Shown here piece after piece: positions 6,249 through 15,969 of a stretch of DNA of 37,915 bases. Source of the stretch: a virus. The notes below the pieces were generated by a model, which saw only the letters and a list, made by a program, of their open reading frames with translations, had not been told where the DNA came from and ran no database searches. The stretch spans positions 1 through 37,915 of the IMG/VR virus record IMGVR_UViG_3300037065_000039, one strand, 5' to 3'. The position numbers were made by a program, and so were the translations under genes. Within the stretch, counting starts at the first letter, position 1; every line of letters starts with the position of its first letter.

Positions 6249-7670
6249 CTATACTGTGCAAAATTCATAAATTAGTAAAAGTCCACCCGTTCCACTTGTG
6301 CTGTCGCCATTACCTCCAGAACCGTAAGCAGGACACATTCCATAATAACTAGCTCCTCCAGCAGCTTGTGCGGTATATAAATTATTCGTATGTACGCCAT
6401 TACCACCAAACATTCCCACGCCACCCCCCGCGGCACCCCCCAAGCCACCCGCAAAAGAAGTAGCACCCCAACCGCCATTAGCTATTAAATTAGGAGCTGT
6501 ATAAAATACTGAAGTGCCACCATTCCCACCAGCTCCTCCACCAGCTCCTATAACAACGCCTTTTGATGCCCCAATCTGTGCAGCAGTATAGTTTTGTTTT
6601 ACAAATCCACCAGCTCCTCCCCCAGCACCTGTTGATCCTCCCCCACCGCCCCCAACTAATTCAAACATACAATACTTCATGCCAGCTGAAGGCGTATAAG
6701 TTCCGCTTGTTCCAAAGGCTTGAAATTGTATAGTCTTAATATCACCAGCGATTGCAGCATTAGCAGCGGCATTAGCAGCGGCATTAGCAAAAGCTGTCGT
6801 GGCGAGTTGTGTCGTGTTTGTGCCAGTTGTGGCTGTAGGAGCAGTTGAAATACCAGCAGGAAGCGTAATTGGCTGGTTAATAACTATATTATTCCCTGCT
6901 AATGCCGTATCACCAATCACTAGGATATTACTCGGACTTAGATTAGCGATAATGCGCGCGACACCGCTAGCATCTTTTTGTAGTACCCCCCCATTATTAT
7001 TTACTGTCAACCTAGATAAAGCTGTCGCACCATAAACAGTCAAATCCCCGCTAATCGTTCCGCCAGTTAGCGGGACATACGCTCCAATTACCGCATTCAG
7101 TGCGTTGATATTGAACTGCACTATCCAATCCCCAGCAGCTAAATCAGTATCAAAACTACTGCTTGATGTATTCATATTGGCACACCAAAACCAATTCGGA
7201 TAATTTGAATCACCAGCTGGGGCAACAACAGTATCGCCATAATTATAAAGAGTACCAGCAACCCATGGTCCTCGCCATAATCCTGTCCTACTCGCAATTT
7301 GCTGAATCTCCATGCAAAGAGTATCAAGTGCGCTCTCAATAACCTGCGGATAGAAGTTTGTTTGATTGGAAATTGAAGTCTGTTGCGTAAACGGCAAAAT
7401 CCGTTGTATAATAATAGAAGTACCAGTAGATATTGGTAAGCCAGTTAAAGGATAGGTAACAGTGCCGCCATAACTCCATATTTGCCCAGTAGCAACAGGA
7501 TTGAGAGTTAGTGTATATGAAGACGGATTCAAAGTTACGGGAACACCACTAGCAGATACATAAGATACTTGAATATCCGCAGCAGCCACTGCTGGAAAAA
7601 TAAAGCTAAACGAGTAAGTAGCTGAATTTCCGTAGAGCTGCGCCAAGGTTTGTGATGTGGAAACCGTCAT
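6249..7670 (-). CDS. Tail fibre protein with T7 gp17-like N-terminus and Gly-rich tip, 473 aa
   Basis: Residues about 1-130 (YSFSFIFP, IIIQRILPFTQQTSISN, ESALDTLCMEIQQIA) follow the pattern of the N-terminal anchor domain of T7-type tail fibres, which binds the tail near the nozzle. The middle (about 190-330) contains Thr/Gly repeats of shaft type and an Ala/Asn repeat encoded by a 12-bp tandem repeat. The last 130 residues are Gly-rich (ELVGGGGGGSTGAGGGAGG and similar), like the polyglycine tips of receptor-binding adhesins. No signal peptide is visible. The gene follows the giant ejection protein gene after 63 bases and precedes the assembly-like gene. Confidence 0.82.
   Translation of the reverse strand: MTVSTSQTLAQLYGNSATYSFSFIFPAVAAADIQVSYVSASGVPVTLNPSSYTLTLNPVATGQIWSYGGTVTYPLTGLPISTGTSIIIQRILPFTQQTSISNQTNFYPQVIESALDTLCMEIQQIASRTGLWRGPWVAGTLYNYGDTVVAPAGDSNYPNWFWCANMNTSSSSFDTDLAAGDWIVQFNINALNAVIGAYVPLTGGTISGDLTVYGATALSRLTVNNNGGVLQKDASGVARIIANLSPSNILVIGDTALAGNNIVINQPITLPAGISTAPTATTGTNTTQLATTAFANAAANAAANAAIAGDIKTIQFQAFGTSGTYTPSAGMKYCMFELVGGGGGGSTGAGGGAGGFVKQNYTAAQIGASKGVVIGAGGGAGGNGGTSVFYTAPNLIANGGWGATSFAGGLGGAAGGGVGMFGGNGVHTNNLYTAQAAGGASYYGMCPAYGSGGNGDSTSGTGGLLLIYEFCTV
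6757..6789. repeat. 12-bp tandem repeat in the tail fibre gene
   Basis: GCATTAGCAGCG is repeated 2.75 times in tandem (6757-6789) and encodes an Ala/Ala/Asn repeat in the fibre shaft (ANAAANAAANAA). Being a multiple of three, gain or loss of units would lengthen or shorten the shaft without a frameshift. Confidence 0.7.
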
Positions 7671-7692
7671 ATATTCTATCTATCATAGGGTT

Positions 7693-7712
7693 GTTACGCA
7701 ATCCTGCGTTAC
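7693..7712. other. Imperfect hairpin between ejection protein and fibre genes
   Basis: GTTACGCA (7693-7700) and TGCGTTAC (7705-7712) form an 8-bp inverted repeat with one mismatch and a 4-base loop. It lies in the 63-base gap upstream of the tail fibre gene. There is no T-run after it on either strand, so it is not a convincing terminator; an mRNA-processing or stability role is possible. Confidence 0.35.
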
Positions 7713-7733
7713 TCTTGGGTATTATAGTAGAGT

Positions 7734-10700
7734 TTATTGTACTTGGCTAGTGGTTTTATTTATAATTTTTGTTTGTTTTCGCAATAGCTGGTTATAATCC
7801 ACATCATTTTCATCCGCAGCTTTATCTGCTGCTTTTTTCATCAAGTCAGGATAATGGAAAAACATAGCATTTTTTGCTGAGTGTGTAGCAAATTCTTCTA
7901 CACCTTTTATTATCGCTAACTTTTGTTCTGTATTTGCTGAATTAAAATCTTCAGCACCATCCCCTTGAATTAAAGTGCTTAATCCATTATGTAAAATATG
8001 CCCACGATAAACGCTAAAATCCATATATTGTTTATCATCCAACTTTATTTTATTTATCTCTCTTTCAGGGTTTGCAATACCTATATGAAGCTCCTGAAGT
8101 TGCATAGTCACTGGGTCATTGTGATATTTTTCTATATCGGCTTTTCTTGTGACAGGGTCACCAAATACAGATATTTTAGGCATAAGCGTTTCTTCTAAAA
8201 ATGGTATTTTATTGTAAGCAGCCTGAATAATTCCATGATGCTCTCTAACTACTGGGTCAAGCATATTATTTATTTGTGACTGCCCTATAGCCCAAGGAGA
8301 CCAATTGGTAACGAGCGAAGCCAACTCACTAGCACTTTGCTGTGGCTTCGTAAGCGCATCTATCATTGTGTGCAATCCATTTAAGAAAGTTTCATCGGTT
8401 ATATTTCTGCCAAAATTCCCTAACTGCATCATTGCAAGTTTTTCTCCATCACCATCATCCCAAGCATGAGCTGTTTCAGACATATCCGCAGTCATACCCA
8501 TCAACATACCAACTGGACTTCCTTTATACGGAATCTGCAAACCACCAATCTTTACGGTATATGGAGTATTAGTTAAGAGCCATACCTTGCGTTTTTCAGG
8601 GTCATCTGGTCCATTACCAGTTATTAAACCTTGTGATGCAAAATGTTGGACAGCCCAAATCGTAGAAATACCAAGCAACATTGCTCCTAATTGCCGAGCT
8701 TGAGCTATATCACCATTCCGCCCAAGAAGATTATCCCTTGAAGTTTTATCTATAAAATTCAGACCAGGTGTTAATTCCATAAAACCCTTGGTTATCCCAA
8801 TCCCAATTTTTGCAAACGGCATTGCCATTCTAGCTACGATATTATGACTTGAAATTCTTGAAAGTTTGCTCTCTATGGAGTTGTAATCAGTTTGCGACAT
8901 ATACATATCTTTTAACGCTCTTTCCCGAGCATTTTTCATCATTTCCGCTGTTGGAGAAATTGTATTTTTTACTATATCATTTATAAAACTAGGATTTTGA
9001 GCGGTACGATAAGCATTCCCTGCTATTTCTTGTTCGTATCGCAATACTGCTGAAAAATTATGTATTCCCGTGACAACACGAGAAGGTATATTATAAATCT
9101 CTCCGAATTTTCCTTTAATTGCATTTACATGGGGATAATACGCTCCCGCTTGAGAAACATTAAATCCTTCTGAAAGTTTCATTAAATCTATTGGTTGTCC
9201 GCCTTTAACTGCTCTAGTTAGAGCAGTCCAACCATCAGCAGAACCCTTTCCGATAGCATACAATTGTTCTAAACTTTCACCGAAATAAACTTTCTCAACA
9301 TCTTTTCCTAAGGCTGATATTGCCGCACTAGCAAGAGCAGAAAGAGGAATTTCAATTATTGGGGTATAGATTGACTTCAAAGCATTTTGAACTGCATATC
9401 TAATATGTGTAATTGGACCTGATATGAGATTATTTACATATATTTCTTGCAAAATATCTTTTACTGAAGATTTTGCAGTATCACGCAAAAATTTAGCTTT
9501 CTGCACTGGGTCTTTTAGCGCAGCCAGCATATTCATTTGCTGAGCAATATCATCTAAAGTTTCACCAGTTTGCTTTTGGAATAGCTCAGCTATATTCTGC
9601 GCCCCTTTTATTCCTTCTCTAACTGTAGTAAGAATTTGCAACGCCCTACCAGTTTCACTAACCGCACCTAAGAAATTATTAGCAGCATCAACCATTTTTT
9701 GCTGTGCAATTTTATACTCTATTATATTTTCAGGTGTTTTTGCTAGTAGTGATTTATTATAAGCATCAGCAGATAGAGTATGGAATATCGCTTCCGCTGC
9801 TTTCAATTGATGTGCATTATAAGTTTCCCCTATTTTCCTATCGCCAAGCTCATCAACCCCTATGGCTTCAGCCAACCTCATGGTGTCGGCATTGGTAACA
9901 ACTCCACGCCTTGCTTGCTTAAAATTATCCATTTCCTTGGCGACTTCTTGAATAAAGTCCTGAATTTCTTGAGATGTTTCTAGCTTCTCAATGCGTTTTT
10001 GTATCATATCATAGTTAACATCACCAGACGGCATTAGATACGGTACTGGTTTTTTAACAATAGAATTTATGTCTGAGGGGTCTTTTGACCCTGCTGTGAA
10101 TTCTCGTTCCGCATTGCCAGTGCCATTTCTTCCTCGCTCGGCTGCCGCTCCTTCTTCGCCTGTGCGTCCTGTAGGCTCAACGCCTGCTCCGTTTTGTCTA
10201 TCACTTGTTCCGCCTGTTGCTTCGCTTCCTGCGGGATGTTCGGTATTTGTAGTATTTGTTTCGCTCTGTCCTGCATTTGCAGCAAGTTCTTCCTGTTTGC
10301 GCTCATTTTCTAAGTCCTCTATGCTTCTTGGTTCTATGGTCGCCAATTCTTCTTGATAATTACCATCTTCAAGGCTTCCATTCATGCGTTCAAGTAAATC
10401 TTGAGCTTCCTGTTCTTTGGCAAGGTTAAATTCTTCTTGCTCATTTTTGCTCATCTTTTCAGCAGCTTCTTCCCAGAATTGCTCGTAAGTTTTACCTTTA
10501 GTATCAATACCAAGTTCGGTTGCAAGCCTATCAATTTCTTCATTGTGCCTTATCGCATCATGGTAATCTTGCACTTTTTCAATATCATTATGAGAGTAGC
10601 GTTTATTACCAGCCAAATCATCCTCTAAAGCAGCTTGAAACTCTTTCTCCGTTGGCAATCTATCGTTTATTTCTGGAAAATAACCTGCTTCATGTGCTTT

Positions 10701-13256
10701 CTCCGCCATGGCTTCGTGTTCAAGACCGCTCTTATTTACCAATCCCCGCCCAGCAGTACCATCCTTGCGGAGTTTAGTATCTAGCACCTTTAATACATCT
10801 CCACCGCCATCACGAAGCCCACCATTCTTACGCACAAATTCTGCAAGGCTATCTGGCTCTTTTGGCACAGGAATAGCTAACTGAGTGTTGCGAGGCTTAA
10901 CCAATGTTTCGTGTGGTTTGAGTGGTTTCGGTTCGGGTGCTGTCTTCTCTACTTTTACCTCTGGTTCAATCACAGCTTTTTCAGGGTTAGCAGAAAGCAT
11001 ATGGTCAAAAACATTGCGAATATCATCAGTAATAGGCGAACGCAAATCCTGCACAGTTTGATAAATGCGAGATAACCAGTCTTTGAATTTTGCAAAAACA
11101 TTTGCAAGCTCTTTACTTGGTGCTACACCTTCACGCATATAGCGTTCAAATCCTCTGGCAAACTGCTCATGTTGCCCTCTGCTAAATCCACTATACTCAC
11201 CAGTTTTATCGCCTAGCCATTCACGCACTTTATCAGCATGAGCCTTCAATGCTTCTGGTGCAGATTCATCTTTAGAGAAACGCATCAACTCATCAAGCCA
11301 CGCATGACCTATTTCGTGTATCGCTGTACTTGCATCAGATTTACCAAAGATTTTAATCGCTGCTTTAGCCTGTTCAGTAGCTAGGCGGATTTTTCCTTTG
11401 GCTGGCTGTTCAAGCTCACCCTTATTAACCTTATTCTTGCCCTTAGTTATTTCTGGTGCTTCACGAGCGTAGATCTCTTCAGCCGTTCCTTTAGTCCATC
11501 CCTGCTCGGATATAGCCTTATAATGCTCAGCAACCAATTTTCCAATAGCGTTAGCTTCCTCTGCGGGACGACCAACATCACCTATATTCTTAGCAACATC
11601 AGCAGCTATATCTAATTTGGGGGGTGTAACTTTATTGCCTTCTTCAGGGACTTTGTTTTGCACCACTGCTTTTGCCTCAATAGGTTTTTCCGCTACCACT
11701 GGTTTTTCTTCAGCGAAAGAAGCCTTGGGTGTATATTCTTCTAAATGCGGATTTTGCTCTATTGCTTGCCTACGCATTTCAGAAATAGCAGGTGCTAAGT
11801 CACGCTGACGATAATCAAGCTCTTGGTGCTTGGAACGCAAATCAGCCATTTCTGGAGTATCACCTTTAGTATTTTCTTCAATATACCTTTCTCGCTCAGC
11901 AGTTAAAGCATCAATTTTTGCTTGGTATATTTTAGCCTTACGAGGGTTTGCATCTTCTAACTTAGCTTGTAAATCAGCAATCTCATCAGCATGAGGAGCG
12001 GCAGCTTCAACATCAGTGCGTTGCTGTTCTTTGAGATTATCCAATCCAGTTTTTAGCAAATTCTTTCTATCCGTAAGTGCGGTGTATTCAGAATGAACTT
12101 GAGGATTTATTTCTTTCATTGCAGCAGCTAAAGTTGGTTTGGCCAACTCATCTTCCTTTGCATAAGCCCCAGAAGCTTCTTGTGGCGTAGTTGCCCTTAC
12201 AATTTGTGAAGCCTCAGCCTTTGCCTCAGGTGTAGCATTAGGAAAAACCCCGTTGTCAATTGCTTTAGCTAACTCAGGGTGTAATGGTGGGTTTGTAATC
12301 CTGTCTATGATAGCTGGTGTGAAATGACCAGCTGCACCGCCCCCAAACATACCTAAGGTGGATATAAGGTCCTGCGTGCTTTTGCTGCCGCCATTTTCTT
12401 TTACCAATTCAGCCAACACAACAGGGGTTACTGTAGAACCTCCAAGCGTCAATGCTTTTTGCAATATAGCGCCTTCGCCACCAGCTAATAGCGGGATAAA
12501 AGTAGTAGCCATTGCAGCAACCTGACCAGAAGGATATTTAGGCTGATAATCTGTTTCAACTGCCCCACTAGTTTGCTGTTTTATTTCCTCTGATAAAAAT
12601 TTTTCAACGGCTTGCTGTTTATCCGATTGTACGCCAGAAAGAAAGGGAATGCCCAGAGATTTCCCTACATTTTCAACCCATCCTTCTGGTGCTTTTTGAG
12701 TATCAACATATTGCTTTATTTCTTCTGGCGTTAGAGAGCTTAATTTTTCTCCGACAAATTTACTGACTTGAACACCAAATGTTTCTGGTAAATCACCAAT
12801 CATTCTAGCGAGTTGCCCAGCGGCAGTAGGTAGAGGATGTCCGCTGGCTACTAGGTGTACAGCCTCATTAGATACGACACCAGATATAGATTTACCAATG
12901 TCTATTAAATTACTGCCTATAATGGCATTGCGAGTGACAGCATCATTTATTCCACCCTTCCATTCAGATAGAATCTTCGCATCAGGAGAATCTGGTTCAG
13001 CGTCCACAAGCCCTATAGCTTGCATGATTTTGTTTGCGGATTGCTCCTTATGCACATCTACTACATTGCTAACCCCATCCATAAACGACTTTGGATTTTC
13101 TCTTAAATTCTGCATTAAATCGTTAAAAGGTTTATCGCTAGATACAGGCTGTTGAGTTGCTGGCTGCTCAATTGGTGTAGGCGCAGGAACTGGTTGCTGT
13201 TGTGCAGCCATATCCTTCACGCCACTTAGAACTTGGTTAAAATCTTCATCAGCCAT
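7734..13256 (-). CDS. Giant DNA-ejection/internal virion protein with HEIGH metallopeptidase motif, 1840 aa
   Basis: This is the largest gene here and follows the transglycosylase protein gene by one base, the position of T7 gp16. The N-terminal 60 residues are Gln/Pro-rich. Hydrophobic helices around residues 240-320 could enter membrane. A charged coiled-coil region spans about 390-520. HEIGHAWLDEL at about 647-657 is an HExxH zinc-peptidase motif. A low-complexity Thr/Gly/Asn/Glu linker spans about 984-1063. The C-terminal half (about 1080-1840) is helical with further hydrophobic stretches. It is probably stored in the capsid and ejected to help DNA cross the envelope. Whether the peptidase is active cannot be judged. 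The linker overlaps a second frame at 10067-10306. Confidence 0.8.
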   Translation of the reverse strand: MADEDFNQVLSGVKDMAAQQQPVPAPTPIEQPATQQPVSSDKPFNDLMQNLRENPKSFMDGVSNVVDVHKEQSANKIMQAIGLVDAEPDSPDAKILSEWKGGINDAVTRNAIIGSNLIDIGKSISGVVSNEAVHLVASGHPLPTAAGQLARMIGDLPETFGVQVSKFVGEKLSSLTPEEIKQYVDTQKAPEGWVENVGKSLGIPFLSGVQSDKQQAVEKFLSEEIKQQTSGAVETDYQPKYPSGQVAAMATTFIPLLAGGEGAILQKALTLGGSTVTPVVLAELVKENGGSKSTQDLISTLGMFGGGAAGHFTPAIIDRITNPPLHPELAKAIDNGVFPNATPEAKAEASQIVRATTPQEASGAYAKEDELAKPTLAAAMKEINPQVHSEYTALTDRKNLLKTGLDNLKEQQRTDVEAAAPHADEIADLQAKLEDANPRKAKIYQAKIDALTAERERYIEENTKGDTPEMADLRSKHQELDYRQRDLAPAISEMRRQAIEQNPHLEEYTPKASFAEEKPVVAEKPIEAKAVVQNKVPEEGNKVTPPKLDIAADVAKNIGDVGRPAEEANAIGKLVAEHYKAISEQGWTKGTAEEIYAREAPEITKGKNKVNKGELEQPAKGKIRLATEQAKAAIKIFGKSDASTAIHEIGHAWLDELMRFSKDESAPEALKAHADKVREWLGDKTGEYSGFSRGQHEQFARGFERYMREGVAPSKELANVFAKFKDWLSRIYQTVQDLRSPITDDIRNVFDHMLSANPEKAVIEPEVKVEKTAPEPKPLKPHETLVKPRNTQLAIPVPKEPDSLAEFVRKNGGLRDGGGDVLKVLDTKLRKDGTAGRGLVNKSGLEHEAMAEKAHEAGYFPEINDRLPTEKEFQAALEDDLAGNKRYSHNDIEKVQDYHDAIRHNEEIDRLATELGIDTKGKTYEQFWEEAAEKMSKNEQEEFNLAKEQEAQDLLERMNGSLEDGNYQEELATIEPRSIEDLENERKQEELAANAGQSETNTTNTEHPAGSEATGGTSDRQNGAGVEPTGRTGEEGAAAERGRNGTGNAEREFTAGSKDPSDINSIVKKPVPYLMPSGDVNYDMIQKRIEKLETSQEIQDFIQEVAKEMDNFKQARRGVVTNADTMRLAEAIGVDELGDRKIGETYNAHQLKAAEAIFHTLSADAYNKSLLAKTPENIIEYKIAQQKMVDAANNFLGAVSETGRALQILTTVREGIKGAQNIAELFQKQTGETLDDIAQQMNMLAALKDPVQKAKFLRDTAKSSVKDILQEIYVNNLISGPITHIRYAVQNALKSIYTPIIEIPLSALASAAISALGKDVEKVYFGESLEQLYAIGKGSADGWTALTRAVKGGQPIDLMKLSEGFNVSQAGAYYPHVNAIKGKFGEIYNIPSRVVTGIHNFSAVLRYEQEIAGNAYRTAQNPSFINDIVKNTISPTAEMMKNARERALKDMYMSQTDYNSIESKLSRISSHNIVARMAMPFAKIGIGITKGFMELTPGLNFIDKTSRDNLLGRNGDIAQARQLGAMLLGISTIWAVQHFASQGLITGNGPDDPEKRKVWLLTNTPYTVKIGGLQIPYKGSPVGMLMGMTADMSETAHAWDDGDGEKLAMMQLGNFGRNITDETFLNGLHTMIDALTKPQQSASELASLVTNWSPWAIGQSQINNMLDPVVREHHGIIQAAYNKIPFLEETLMPKISVFGDPVTRKADIEKYHNDPVTMQLQELHIGIANPEREINKIKLDDKQYMDFSVYRGHILHNGLSTLIQGDGAEDFNSANTEQKLAIIKGVEEFATHSAKNAMFFHYPDLMKKAADKAADENDVDYNQLLRKQTKIINKTTSQVQ
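10067..10306 (-). CDS. Candidate overprinted gene inside the giant ejection protein gene, 79 aa
   Basis: In the +1 frame relative to the host gene, ATG 10306-10304 begins a 79-residue product (MSANRKNLLQMQDRAKQILQ onward) with natural amphipathic helix patterning, rich in Gln, Lys, Glu and Ala, unlike the usual shadow frames here. AGAGGA lies exactly eight bases upstream of the ATG, a near-ideal Shine-Dalgarno. Over the same interval the main frame is a low-complexity linker, as expected when a second frame constrains the sequence. Alternatively, it could be the remnant of an ancestral frame after two compensating frameshifts. No function is known. Confidence 0.4.
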   Translation of the reverse strand: MSANRKNLLQMQDRAKQILQIPNIPQEAKQQAEQVIDKTEQALSLQDAQAKKERQPSEEEMALAMRNENSQQGQKTPQT

Positions 13257-13257
13257 C

Positions 13258-15444
13258 CTACATCCCCATCAAAGGAAATTTATTAAGAAAACTTGTAGCT
13301 TCATTTATCTTACTACTCGTAACCTCTGCTTTGCTTGGCAGGTTTAATGACTTCAAGAAAGTGTTTTTATTAGCATCTAACGATAAAAGAGCACTCTTGT
13401 CTGCGCCATTGGTGGTGTAAGCAGTAAAAAACCCCTGCACCGCAGCATCAAATTTCTGTTTATCAGCATCGCTATTGGTTGGGTAGTAATTCTTTTTTAT
13501 TGCGCTTAGAAAATCAACCTGATTAGTTACTTCTGCTTTACCTTCTGGCGTATTGGCTTTGCTTACTAACGATTTCAATTTATTGTAGCCTACACCTCCA
13601 ATATCTTTTCTTGCACCATATACTTCATTGAGACTAGCCACATCGGTAACACCGCTATCTTTATCACCCCTAGCAATCCCTTGTGCTACATCTAAAAACC
13701 CAGTGCCAATACTGGTATCTTTATCTGTTTTGGTTTTTTCAGAAAATTTCTTTTCTAGTGCTGCATATTGCCCTGCGTCTTTCAAGTCTTGCTTCAGACT
13801 CTGTGGGAGCATATCCATTGAAGTATATCTTTGGTCTTTATCTATTTTTTCAACGACATCAGCTTGTTGCTGTTTCCAAACCTTTTCGCCAAATGCAGCT
13901 TGTTCATATTTAGCTTTATTTTGCTTAAAAGCACTTTCTCTAACAGCATCGTCGGGAATAGCATCTATCGCAGCTAATGCAGATGGTTGTAGAGCGGTTA
14001 TTTGCTTGAATAAATCATGCGGATTGCTAAATTGTTGAATCGCTGGGGTTTGAGCATTAGCTTGATTTCTGATTGCATCAGGCAAGTTAGCCCCATCAGC
14101 AACTGTTACTTTCTGTTTATCATAATGCCCTTGGAATAAATCCTGAATATGATTGGAAAAATCTTTTGCAGACATAGTAACAGTCCCGCCATTTTGCAAT
14201 ACATGCTTTGTCGCATCTTCTTGAGATAAGCCCGCACCTTTGACTAACGCTTGCACAGCGGTGTCGGTATCGCTCGCTTTTAATAATGCTGAAGCACCAA
14301 GCCCCCCTTGATTGTAAGAAAGGTATCCCTCTTTGGGGGTTGGCTGCCTACCTAAACGAGTGGCTAAGTCACCAGTATTCTGATTCCATATTTTAACCGC
14401 ATTGTGCCCAGATGACGCTAAACTATCATCCGTATAATTAGCATCACGATACTTAGGGTCAGTTTGGAAATCGTCTTTAAGGCGAGAGGTATCTTTTACA
14501 CCTTTTCCATAACTGCTTTCTGCCCCATGAATAGCGAACAATATATTCGGGTCAAAATTTTCTTTTTGTGCGATTTCTGCAACCTGCGCCTTTTTTTGAA
14601 TATCGTCATACTGTGGCGTGCCTTGAGGAATAGCTTTATTTCCACTATATATATTATTAACAATCTGCTTCCCATTGTCATAAACAGAAACAGAGGCTAT
14701 TTCTTTTTCAATAGCAACTCTATCTTTCAAATTTAGATAGTCGTTATATTTATTTTTATACATAGTAGCTGCATTGTGGTCGTTATTATCCAATGCCATC
14801 TGAATAACGCCTTTAATCGCACTAGAAGCATCTTCTTTGGCTACTGATTGTGCTAATTTTGTTGATTCATCATCGTGCCCAGTTTTATTACCATAATAGT
14901 ATACGCCAGAAGTTTCAATGTTCTTTATATTTTTATCAACCAATTCTGGACTATTGTAATTCTGCGCTGCATCATCGGCATTCATTTTCATTGTTTGGCT
15001 GTGAACTAAATCAGCGTGCTTGGTAAATTCACTATCAGCGTGATTTGATATACCATCCATAATCCGCAAGGAATGGTCACGGGCATAATTCCCAATCCAT
15101 TCTGCTTGTTGGTTATTGTTAGCACCACCGATATATTTGGTATTTAATTCTTTTAGTTGTTTTTCATATTCTGGCTGTTGTTGTAGAGCATCCGTCCCTG
15201 ATAATTTCTTAAAATTAGATAACAGAGCATTGGCTTCGGGAACATAGCCATTAACAATAGTATCATTAACCGCAGTGTGGTCAGCCATTGTCTTGAGCTT
15301 CTGCGCTACATCTGTAACCTGCGCTCCACCTTGCACCATAGCCTCGCCAATCTGCCCACCAAACGCATCAGGTCGAGCAACCGCTTGATTAGGAGTGAAT
15401 GTTGCAGCCATCTCACCAGAGGGATTATAAGGTACTTCAGCCAT
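13258..15444 (-). CDS. Internal virion protein with lytic transglycosylase domain, 728 aa
   Basis: The region at about residues 298-400 is a transglycosylase-like domain: ILFAIHGAESSYGKGV with the expected catalytic Glu at residue 309, then LSYNQGGLGASALL with the conserved Asn-Gln-Gly-Gly pattern. The rest is long, charged and helical with many Asp, Lys and Gln, as in ejection proteins. In T7-like phages such a domain is carried by an ejected protein and opens peptidoglycan locally for DNA entry. It lies two bases after the gp14-like gene and one base before the giant ejection protein gene, completing a three-gene ejection set. There is no signal peptide. Confidence 0.82.
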   Translation of the reverse strand: MAEVPYNPSGEMAATFTPNQAVARPDAFGGQIGEAMVQGGAQVTDVAQKLKTMADHTAVNDTIVNGYVPEANALLSNFKKLSGTDALQQQPEYEKQLKELNTKYIGGANNNQQAEWIGNYARDHSLRIMDGISNHADSEFTKHADLVHSQTMKMNADDAAQNYNSPELVDKNIKNIETSGVYYYGNKTGHDDESTKLAQSVAKEDASSAIKGVIQMALDNNDHNAATMYKNKYNDYLNLKDRVAIEKEIASVSVYDNGKQIVNNIYSGNKAIPQGTPQYDDIQKKAQVAEIAQKENFDPNILFAIHGAESSYGKGVKDTSRLKDDFQTDPKYRDANYTDDSLASSGHNAVKIWNQNTGDLATRLGRQPTPKEGYLSYNQGGLGASALLKASDTDTAVQALVKGAGLSQEDATKHVLQNGGTVTMSAKDFSNHIQDLFQGHYDKQKVTVADGANLPDAIRNQANAQTPAIQQFSNPHDLFKQITALQPSALAAIDAIPDDAVRESAFKQNKAKYEQAAFGEKVWKQQQADVVEKIDKDQRYTSMDMLPQSLKQDLKDAGQYAALEKKFSEKTKTDKDTSIGTGFLDVAQGIARGDKDSGVTDVASLNEVYGARKDIGGVGYNKLKSLVSKANTPEGKAEVTNQVDFLSAIKKNYYPTNSDADKQKFDAAVQGFFTAYTTNGADKSALLSLDANKNTFLKSLNLPSKAEVTSSKINEATSFLNKFPLMGM

Positions 15445-15446
15445 TG

Positions 15447-15968
15447 TTAGCCCCCTTGGTATGTATTAGTGTCATAACCAGTAGCACTCTTACTATTAGC
15501 CCAGTTTCCATATTGCATACCAATAGAGCCAAGTCCAGATGCCGCAGTAGTAGCTGCACCAATATCCCCAGCCGTGCTTGCATTTGCAGCCGTGGCGGTA
15601 TCAAGTGCCGCACTAGTCTGATAGCCATAAGCCTGTTGTGCTGCTTGAGAGCGAATTTGCAGTGCGTTAAGCTCGCCAATTTGTGATGCTGATTTCTGCA
15701 CATCCGATGCCGAACCGCTAGATATATCAATGCCCTTTGAAGCCTGCGCAGCCTCAATAGCTCCCATTTGAGCGCGGGTTTTCATTTGCTCGTTAGCTAC
15801 ATTCTGCTCGCCAGTTGCCCCCGCCATTTTAGCGTTATTCGTAGCAATAGCTGCATTAGCCGTTGCTGCTTTGGAAGCCGCATCAGCCGCTTGTTCTTTC
15901 CCAGCTATTGCCATGCCAGTGCCAGCTAGTGTTACTGCTAGTGTTGCTGCTGATACTCCACCTGACAT
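15447..15968 (-). CDS. Small Ala-rich internal virion protein (gp14-like), 173 aa
   Basis: The N-terminus SAATLAVTLAGTGMAIAGKE is hydrophobic and Gly/Ala-rich. It is followed by a long Ala, Gln, Ser and Thr-rich helical region (about 25-140) and a Tyr/Asn/Gly tail. This layout is typical of the smallest ejected internal protein of T7-like podoviruses (gp14), which inserts in the outer membrane. Position supports it: first of the three ejection genes, two bases from the transglycosylase protein gene. Sequence in this family is poorly conserved, so the assignment depends on composition and gene order. Confidence 0.7.
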   Translation of the reverse strand: MSGGVSAATLAVTLAGTGMAIAGKEQAADAASKAATANAAIATNNAKMAGATGEQNVANEQMKTRAQMGAIEAAQASKGIDISSGSASDVQKSASQIGELNALQIRSQAAQQAYGYQTSAALDTATAANASTAGDIGAATTAASGLGSIGMQYGNWANSKSATGYDTNTYQGG

Positions 15969-15969
15969 A

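Noticed and set aside
6249-7670. Diversity-generating retroelement variable region in the fibre gene, considered because the capsid module is BPP-1-like
   Set aside because: No reverse transcriptase, template repeat or second copy of the fibre C-terminus is seen in the window.
15437-15757. Second frame inside the gp14-like gene
   Set aside because: Arg/Leu/His-rich composition typical of a shifted Ala-rich frame, with no ribosome binding site.
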